A DNA stretch of 64,000 nt from Platerodrilus igneus (lineage: Eukaryota; Arthropoda; Insecta; Coleoptera; Lycidae), in the NCBI GenBank assembly GCA_036346225.1, contig JARFIW010000108.1, forward strand, positions 4,296,501 through 4,360,500, given 5' to 3'. A program made the translations under genes and the position numbers. Below, one piece after another: positions 57,117 through 64,000 of the stretch. Each line of letters opens with the position of its first letter. Position 1 is the stretch's first letter. The notes beneath the pieces are model-generated. The model made no database searches. It saw only the letters and a program-made list of their open reading frames with translations, and was not told the origin of the DNA.

Positions 57117-57497
57117 TTCTCAGGGCGTGGACTGCGGTTAGGCCAGGTTGCTTCCAGATTAATCTTTTTCCTATATGTAGAGGTAACGGCAGGAACAGGT
57201 TTATAGGGAACGATAAACAAAGATAAGCAAGAGAAAAAGGAATCTACATAATTAAGATAAAGATACGATACCAGACCCAACCACTCTTCTTGATGTTCAA
57301 AAGCAAAGTCCCAGTCCCAGCGTCTTGTGGAAACTCCCACTTTTCTTCTCCCACACGCGTCGGCGCGATCTGGCGCAAACGCACCCTGTAGTGACGGAAA
57401 TACGCGCAATAAGTCTTTCAAATTTATGGCGCGAAACTCCTGCACTTATTTAAAAATGTCTAGTGCCAAATTTTTGGCACGTAACAGTTTGAGAACT

Positions 57498-57573
57498 AAA
57501 CCACTCAGAGTTGTTAAAATCGACTTAGAATTGAAACGTAAATAAAGATGATTTTAACAACTCTGAGTTGTTT
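57498..57573. repeat. 23-bp-arm palindrome
   Basis: Arms AAACCACTCAGAGTTGTTAA AAT (57,498-57,520) and its near-perfect complement (57,551-57,573, 22 of 23 positions) around a 30-base loop that includes AATAAA. Confidence 0.85.
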
Positions 57574-57630
57574 AATGTCCAAAGAAGATTAAAAAAAATA
57601 CAAAACAAACTACAACAAACATACAGGGAA
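57530..57630 (-). repeat. dispersed repeat matching 36,636-36,735
   Basis: Reverse complement carries TGTATGTTTGTTGTAGTTTG, TTGTATTTTTTTTAATC, AACTCAGAGTTGTTAAAATC and TTTATTTACGTTTC, matching the insert inside the minisatellite. The left arm of the palindrome is an inverted partial copy of it. Confidence 0.72.
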
Positions 57631-57639
57631 TACTAACTG

Positions 57640-59050
57640 AATTTATACAAGTTTAATACGGTTTTAATGGTAATGATATTAAAGTACATGACTTATAAAG
57701 GTATTTGTTTTATATTAAGGAAGATTTAATTACGGAGCTGTTTATGAATGTCAATTACGTGCTTAAGATTTGTTTAGAATAAGTGAGTGATCATGCTAGT
57801 TTCTGGACTTTATATAAGGTTTATAAGATATGTGTTGAGAGGAAGTTATTTTTCATTCATTTTGTAGTTGAGATATTGTTTGTAAGAGAAGGTTGTTGTG
57901 GATGCATTATTTTGTATTTGAAAGATTGTTAGTAAGAGGATTATTTCGTATTATTATAAATCTGATGTATGCTTACAGTGATTTTATTAATCAGAGAGCT
58001 AGCAAAAATAATTATACTTCGGGCAATTAGAAACATTTATCGTAGGCGTACAACCCCGGGCGATCTACTGCATCTTTAATCGATGCCCTAAACCGAGGCC
58101 CGTTTAAAAGCATACAATCCACAGCAATATATATAAAAGTAAATTTAGAGTCAAAATTAAGTAAAAGGGCAAGCGTCTTGTTCGCCCCCCATGGTTCATA
58201 CTGCAACTACCTCATTGACGAAGCAATAATCGTGTCAAGTAGGGTCTTTCCAGTAAATTCAAACTATGTCCATGGGTTTCAATAGGAAAGTTGGAGTTTG
58301 GACCATAAGAATAATGGATGAAAGGTAATGTTTAGGGTGAAAACGTCAACACGTATGTGATGAATTATAACTAATACTGCATTAAAGAAGGAACGTTACG
58401 TGGGCACTACTAAAATTGATTGTATTTCATTGCTTTTTAAGGGTTTGTTTTCTTAACCAATAGAATAACGTTTCCGTTTCTGCAGTAATTTAACTGGTTG
58501 TATCTCGATAAACCTTTGAAAATTGCGTGCTGTAACTAAATGATACCATTCCTTTGTTCCTGGATCAATGGTTTAAAGCTTCAGAAACCCAAAACGTGTT
58601 CCCAAATCATACTCTTGGCCACCAACAGATGTTCTATGTAGTTAGATATTGTTATAAACTTATTGCGCAGTTTTGAAATTTCAGTAAAACATGGCTCTTT
58701 ACCTTGAATAGTCACCTGGCTGTAAAAGTTATATAAAACAGGGAGAGAATGACTTATGGTATTTTAATGCCTTTGTTTACATTTCAGCTGTATGCACACC
58801 TGTTAATTTTAATTACAATACAATTATATGGTAGTTACAGCAGCGTTGGAAAATCTCCAACGATTACTTTATTGTTTAAAATAATTAGAAGTAAAATTCA
58901 AGGTAATTTTGATCAAGTGCCGGTTTTTGTTACGGAATAATACGTATTTATTTTAACTTGTTATCAAAAATTTTTCACAAACTTGTTTTTTTACGATTAC
59001 AAGTTCCATAATAGCTCTGGGGTTGAATTTTCAAACATATTGGTGATCAA
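57640..59050. other. unassigned AT-rich spacer
   Basis: No gene, repeat or RNA that I can support. Two short open frames at 58,749 and 58,983 are not protein-like. Confidence 0.4.
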
Positions 59051-59059
59051 TACCACCCT

Positions 59060-60561
59060 TTTGATGTTAGGTAATGAAGATACTGGTTTTACGCCGTTTA
59101 ACAAAACAACATGCGTAGATAACAAAAATCTCAAGACTGACACAAAAAATCAGCAGTTAAATCATTTTTTAATGTTGACGTATAATAATGAACCTATGGG
59201 TATATTGCCTACCTCCAACCTCATTCTTAATTTTTGATAATTTTCTATGTATCTTTCTTTCCACAAAAATCAGTGCCCATTTCAATGCACCTGTATTACT
59301 TTCAATTACTTGCAGAGCAAAACTATATCCTTTGAACACCATTTCCTTCCCACTTTGTCCATGTGCCTCTCCAAATCAACTGAACGCTATATATTCTTGT
59401 CCTTGCATAACCCTCCTTACACAAAAATATTTAACAATCTTACCCCATTAGTGTTAGGTAAAGAAGATACTGCTTTTACGTCGTCTTTTTGTTAACCAAG
59501 CAAAAATTCCAGATTGACATCAAAAATCAATAGTTGAAACATTTTTTTAATGTTGCCTACCTCCTACCTCCAACCTCATTCCTAATTTTTGAGTAATTGT
59601 CTAGGTATCTTCCATCACCACCAAAGTCAGTATGCCCATTTCAATGCATCTTTATTACTTTCAATTACTTGCAGAGCAAAACTATATCCTTTCAACACCA
59701 TTTCCTTCCCACTTTATCCATGTGTCTCCCCAAATCACCTGAAAACTATATATTCTTGTTCTCGCATATCCCTCTTTACACAAAAACATTTAACAAACTT
59801 ACCCTATTAGTGTTAGGTAAAGAAGATACTGCTTTTAAGTAGTCTTTTTGTTAACCAAGCAACGTGCGTAGATCACAAAAATTTCCAGACTGACATCAAA
59901 AATCAATAGTTGAAACATTTTTTAATGTTGCCTACCTCCTACCTCCAACCTCATTCCTAATTTTTTAGTAATTTTCTAGGTATCTTCCATCATCACCAAA
60001 ATCAGTATGTCCATTTCAATGCACCTTTATTACTTTTAATTACTTGCAGAGCAAAACTATATCTTTTCAACGCCATTTCCTTCCCAATTTGTCCATATGC
60101 CTCCCCAAATCACCTGAACTCTATATATTCTTGTCCTCTAATAACCCTCCTTACACAAAAACTTTTAACAATCTTATCCCATTGGTGTTAGGTAAAGAAA
60201 ATGCTGCTTTTACGTCGTCTTTTTGTAAACTTAAAAAAGCAACATGCGTAGATCACAAAAATTTCCAGACTGACATCAAAAATCAGTAGTTGAAACATTT
60301 TTTTAATATTGACGTATAATAATACACCTATGGGCATATTGCCTACCTCCAACCTCATTGAGTAATTTTCTAAGTATCTTCCATGTTCACCAAAATCAGT
60401 ATGCCCATTCAATGCACCTTTATTAATTTCAATTACTTGTAGAGCAAAACTATATTCCTTCAACGCCATTTCCTCTGGACACATTCCCTGGCCCTCCCCA
60501 AATCACTTCATATATTTCTGTCCTCTAATAATCCCCTTACACAAAATTATTTAACGATCTT
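59060..60561. repeat. four-unit tandem repeat of about 360-390 bp
   Basis: Anchor GTTAGGTAA at 59,066, 59,453, 59,812 and 60,187 (spacings 387, 359, 375). Each unit contains ATGCTTTTACG-like, GTAGATCACAAAAATTTCCA, TTGCCTACCTCC.ACCTCATT, CATTTCAATGCACCTTTATT and CTTGCAGAGCAAAACTATAT. Units differ by small indels. Short frames within are not called as genes. Confidence 0.9.
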
Positions 60562-60589
60562 TAAACCTAGATTCATAGTTTATAACGTA

Positions 60590-61761
60590 TAGCTTCAACC
60601 CTTCAAATCGCCAGGGCCAGATGGAATATTTTCAACTTTGATTCAGAGAGAACGGGAGTAGCAAGGATCTTTACGGCCAACCTGGCATGGGGCTATGTTC
60701 CATCTTTATGGAGGTTGGCCAGGCGAATGTTTATTCCCAAAGTGGGTAGGAGCAATTACACTCAGGCCAATTTTTGTTAACCGATAAGTTTAGAATTCTA
60801 GCTATTGAAGATAATGGAAAGACTAGTTGATAGATTTCTGGTGGAAGGAGTGTTGGTGAGACATCGATTTCACCAAAATCAACATGGTTGGTCGACAGAG
60901 TAGGTCCTTCACACGGCGGTACATGAGCTTGAAAAGGCTCTTCATGTTAAGGAAGTAGTCTTATTAAATTTCATTGACATAGAGGGGGTTTTCAAAAAGA
61001 CGCGAACGGATACAATCTACAGGTACCCTGGGGATTGCGGGAAACTGGGTACGGTCAGCGCTTGGGTACAGAAGGATAGTTGCGAATTTAGGTGACCTGT
61101 AGGCACAGGTGGAGGTTACAGAAGACTGCCCACAGGGAAGCTGCCTGTCACCCCACTTGCAGTGCCTGTTGATGGACGAACTTTTGGAACGTCCAAAATT
61201 GAAAGACTTTCATACACAGTTCATTTACATTTCCAATGCTCCACCCGAAGGTACTACATTGGCCAGGAGGCGAGTTTTTTGTTGCCTGAAAATTTAGAAT
61301 TTTGCCGAACCCTTGCCGTTCCAGGCAAGGTAGGGATCTTTAACGTGCGTGACAACACTCACACACGGGACCCCCATTTAACCTCTCATCCGAACGATGG
61401 CGTAATTTTTTGTGAAAAATGCTCACCTGCCATTTTTCAAGCAGTCGGCCGTGTCGGGATTTGAAGACTTTCATACACAGCCCTACGCAGACGATGGGTG
61501 TGTCCTTGTATCTGGCAGATTTGTTAGCATAGTCTGCGAACGAATGCAGGTCGCAAGGCCGTGCGAGGAGGTAGATCTTTCGGTAAATCCACAAAAATCA
61601 GAGATGATGCTCTTCACTAGCTTCACTAAGAGAAAAAACATAAGAGGATCCAGTGCTACGCTCCAATATGGTGAATCACTTGGTCTTACAACAAACGTTA
61701 AGTACTTAAGTGTGATCTTTAATAGTAGATTAAATTGGAGTGAATACGTGGAAAAGCAATA
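60590..61761 (+). pseudogene. LINE C reverse transcriptase, split by a SINE
   Basis: Before the SINE: FKSPGPDGIF-like start near 60,600, LKIMERLVDRFLVEG, HRFHQNQHGWST, NFIDIEGVF (motif A, Asp kept) and a degraded GCPQG region near 61,120. After the SINE: PYADDGCVLVSGRF, the catalytic YADD at about 61,485, then DLSVNPQKSEMMLF and LTTNVKYLSVIFNSRLNWSE. Family is close to LINE B. Frameshifted several times. Confidence 0.87.
61220..61464 (-). mobile_element. 5'-truncated SINE with 16-bp target duplication
   Basis: A 245-bp SINE ending within its B box (CGGGATTTGA), flanked by AGACTTTCATACACAG at 61,204-61,219 and 61,465-61,480. Hairpin at 61,233-61,262. Body belongs to the AGGCAACAAAAAACTCG subfamily, like 43,951-44,254. 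It interrupts the RT six codons before the YADD box. Confidence 0.93.
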
Positions 61762-62336
61762 GCGAAGTCGATAGTCACTCTCTTGCAGTTACGCCGTGTG
61801 GTCGGCAAGAACAGGGGCATAACTGGCTGTATATGGCAGTCATAAGGCCGGGGTTCTACATGAGTCAATCGTATGGGGCATCGGATCCAAATTGTCAGTG
61901 TCTCTCTCAGGCTGTGCAAAATCCAAAGACTAGCCTGTTTAGGAATTTGAGTAACAATAAGTATAACATCTATTAAAGTTCTAGAAGTTTTGTAAGGGCT
62001 TCTAGCTCTTACCATCTTGATCCAGAAGGAAGCTCTAGCGACATATCTCAGACTTCGAGATACGGCTGGTGGCGATACAGGGGGGAGGTAGTAAGGCATG
62101 CTAAAGTCGTTGTTATACCGGAAAAGGAATTTCTCATTTCTGCTATCAAAGTGAAGGGAGCAGAGGATAGATCAAGATTACAGAAACAGTTCACTCTCGC
62201 AATCACTTTGAATGAAGAATGGGAACATTCCTCCAGGACTCAGTGGTGTGTTATACTGATGAGTCACGAATATGGGATACAGGACTTTCCGGAGCGTATC
62301 TGGAGAGTAAGCGGGCTCATTGGAGTTTTGTTCTAG
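61762..62336 (+). pseudogene. LINE C linker/RNase H approach
   Basis: Fragments LIQKEALATYLRLRDTAGGD (near 62,015) and the frame EGAEDRSRLQKQFTLAITLN correspond to the region between RT thumb and RNase H. An RNase H core is not visible. The element breaks off near 62,340, where an RTE-type fragment begins. Confidence 0.6.
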
Positions 62337-62369
62337 GTCGATATACAACTCTTTTCCAGGCATAGGTAT

Positions 62370-63312
62370 ATGTAATATTAAAAGCGGCTGGAAGCCACGC
62401 AGAGCAAGATACGGGACGTTCAATGTGGTTTTATGCCTGGAAGAGGATGTGTGGATCAAATGTTTGCAATGTTGGCCGAATCGTCACAAGATGTGCAACA
62501 AATGCTAGACAGACTTTCGGAAGCGTGTGGAAATATGTAATTGAAAGTGAATGTAAATAAGACGAAAGTAATGATTTTTGGCAGAGATGGCGGAATTGAT
62601 GACAATGTATTCAGAATGGACAATTACACGATAGAGAAAGTGAATGACTTCTTGTACCTCGGTAGAAAGTTTTTGAGTAATGGAAAGGTGGATGGTGAAA
62701 TAGAAAGGAGGGCAAGTGGTGGAAGTATGCGGGCAGTGACCAGGAATGAAGGATTGATTATCAATGTAAAGCTGGCCATTTACAACAGTGTATTTGTGCC
62801 AACTGTTCTGTATGGTAGTGAAACTTGGGTATGGCAGAAGAAGCATGTTAGCGTATAAATGTTGCAGGAATAAGGTTTCTAAGAAATGTGTGCGGAAAAA
62901 CGTTGAGAGACAAAGTGCCAATCGAATGGATCAGAGCAGAGTGTATGATGCAAGTGACACTTAAGGAGGTAAGCGAGCGAAGTACGCTTAGATTGGTTGG
63001 CCATATGGAAAGAATGAACGAGAAAAGATTTACCAAACGTATATAAGTAAGCAAGATAAATGGTAAATCTGTAAAGGGCAGACTGCGTAAAAGACTGTTG
63101 GATGTAGTAGAGGAGGTTCTGAAACAACGACAGGTGAGAAGGCAAAGAAAGTGTGTAGGAACCGAGGGATGTTGAGGAAGATTGTGACTGGTGCTGGGAG
63201 TAAAAGTATAGTAGTAGTCTAGAGTTATACTATGCATATCCCTCAGAAAGCGGTGCTAGGTTTGGTTACCCCAAAAGGGAATACCGTGATTGGTGTTGTT
63301 GTTGTTGTTGTT
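62370..63312 (+). pseudogene. RTE-like LINE RT fragment with TTG-repeat tail
   Basis: Near 62,420 a frame has VQCGFMPGRGCVDQMFAM, an RT motif. It is joined by an apparent deletion to the 105-codon frame 62,541-62,858: LKVNVNKTKVMIFGRDGG, NDFLYLGRKFLSNGKVDGEI, then LAIYNSVFVPTVLYGSETWV. Downstream frames show LVGHMERMNEKRFTKRI and a basic tail. The copy ends with CTAGGTTTGGTTACCCC and (GTT)n at 63,293-63,312, a simple-repeat tail as in RTE-type elements. The YADD box falls in the deleted part. Confidence 0.82.
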
Positions 63313-63539
63313 GCACATTTTGGCGCGCTGGAACTCATTGCAAGCACAACAAACGGCACTAAGAACCTTAGACAAAAATTACAGTTGAATGAGTCATGTC
63401 TTGGTTCAAGTTACTACCATCCAACTTAATTTTTTTTAAAACATTTTTGTTCGAAACATTACTGTTTCATTATAAAGCAAATTTTAGGCACAGTAAAACG
63501 CATTAATAGGCGCAATAAAATGGTCATCATCATTAGGTC
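63313..63539. other. short spacer
   Basis: No features recognised. Confidence 0.35.
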
Positions 63540-63925
63540 TTCAGTCCTGGAACTGGTTAGACGAGTAGCTTCATTGTTTCCTATTCTGAACTAACCTACA
63601 CATTTCCCTAAAATTTGTACCGTCTGCATCTATCACTATTTGCGTGCCATAGTCTGTTCTAGGGCTACCTTTACCTCTTTTTTTCCTATCTCTGCTTGTA
63701 ATATATCCCGCACTATTCCCCAAAAATGCCTTAGAACGTATCCTGCCCTTCTTTTTCTTTTATGGTTTTCCACAGATATCTTTACTCCCCTACTTTTTCT
63801 ATAACCTCTTTGTTATTAACTTTGTCTGTGCATGCTATCATCCTCATACTTCTGAAGCACAACATTCTAGAAGCCTTCTATCTCTTTCTGTCTGCTTTTC
63901 CTACTGCCCCTATTTCATAGACGTA
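63540..63925 (-). pseudogene. second RTE-like RT C-terminal fragment
   Basis: Minus-strand frames read RMLCFRSMRMIACTDKVNNK and VIEKV, then IVRDILQAEIGKK. This resembles the W(C/F)RRML.I.WTD..TN.EVL segment and the R.ILEG.IEGKR segment that close many LINE RTs. It is heavily frameshifted and probably unrelated to the plus-strand copy next to it. Confidence 0.6.
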
Positions 63926-63937
63926 CTGTGCTGTGCT

Positions 63938-63938
63938 C

Positions 63939-63982
<44 letters not shown>

Positions 63983-63984
63983 CA
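63938..63984. repeat. CA microsatellite
   Basis: (CA)n with one CAAA interruption near 63,966, close to the right edge of the window. Confidence 0.97.
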
Positions 63985-64000
63985 TGTGCTTTCAACAATT

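Noticed and set aside
60188..60484. 98-codon minus-strand frame
   Set aside because: It lies within the last unit of the 375-bp tandem repeat, and equivalent frames are broken in the other units.

Overview
This is eukaryotic DNA, almost certainly from an arthropod and most likely an insect. Coding strands are broken into short exonless fragments. The content is dominated by RNase H-bearing non-LTR retrotransposons with DUF4780-type or zinc-knuckle ORF1 proteins, two mariner-family transposons, Ty3/gypsy debris and a tRNA-derived SINE. I see no operon, rRNA, genuine tRNA or CRISPR, and no host gene that I can name. The species cannot be told from the sequence alone.

Layout. 1-5,666: a SINE end, then a nearly complete 5.1-kb LINE on the minus strand (LINE A: ORF1, endonuclease, RT, RNase H, C-terminal domain). 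5,863-7,930: a dispersed repeat (R-A) split by a 1.26-kb mariner. 8,787-11,246: a SINE, a copy of a hairpin-bearing repeat (family H), an LTR fragment and a second mariner transposase. 11,440-18,950: one LINE (family R) whose RNase H/C-terminal segment has been tandemly amplified about nine times, with a SINE caught inside. 18,958-20,430: SINE and gypsy fragments in alternation. 21,192-28,800: an uninterrupted R-A copy, then a three-unit composite array built from another LINE's RNase H and 3' end, with an internal 446-bp tandem array. 28,868-33,557: a SINE and a second DUF4780-type LINE (LINE B) whose endonuclease is interrupted by a full-length family H element. 34,630-38,870: about 4.2 kb of degenerate 9-bp minisatellite.

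38,883-42,530: RT and gag fragments of other LINEs and a 0.5-kb tandem duplication. 42,531-43,084: two family H insertions at one target. 43,194-44,692: an internally deleted LINE A copy carrying a SINE. 45,690-51,220: a palindromic repeat family split by a 4.27-kb LINE (LINE E) with a 13-bp target duplication. 51,270-53,400: a second family R LINE. 53,410-55,521: a decayed Ty3/gypsy pol on the minus strand. 55,522-59,050: mostly unassigned AT-rich DNA with a 23-bp-arm palindrome and a possible promoter-like cluster. 59,060-60,561: a four-unit tandem repeat of about 375 bp. 60,590-63,925: a LINE RT split by a SINE, RTE-like RT fragments, and a CA microsatellite at the edge.

How the parts relate. 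The window is a record of nested insertions that can be ordered from target-site duplications: mariner into R-A, SINE into family R LINE before amplification, family H into LINE B, SINE into LINE A and LINE C, LINE E into the palindrome family. Two findings stand out. Two separate arrays have turned LINE RNase H/C-terminal segments into satellite-like DNA. A 30-nt hairpin with a cUUCGg loop is shared by the tRNA-SINE and the otherwise unrelated family H, which suggests a common retrotransposition partner.
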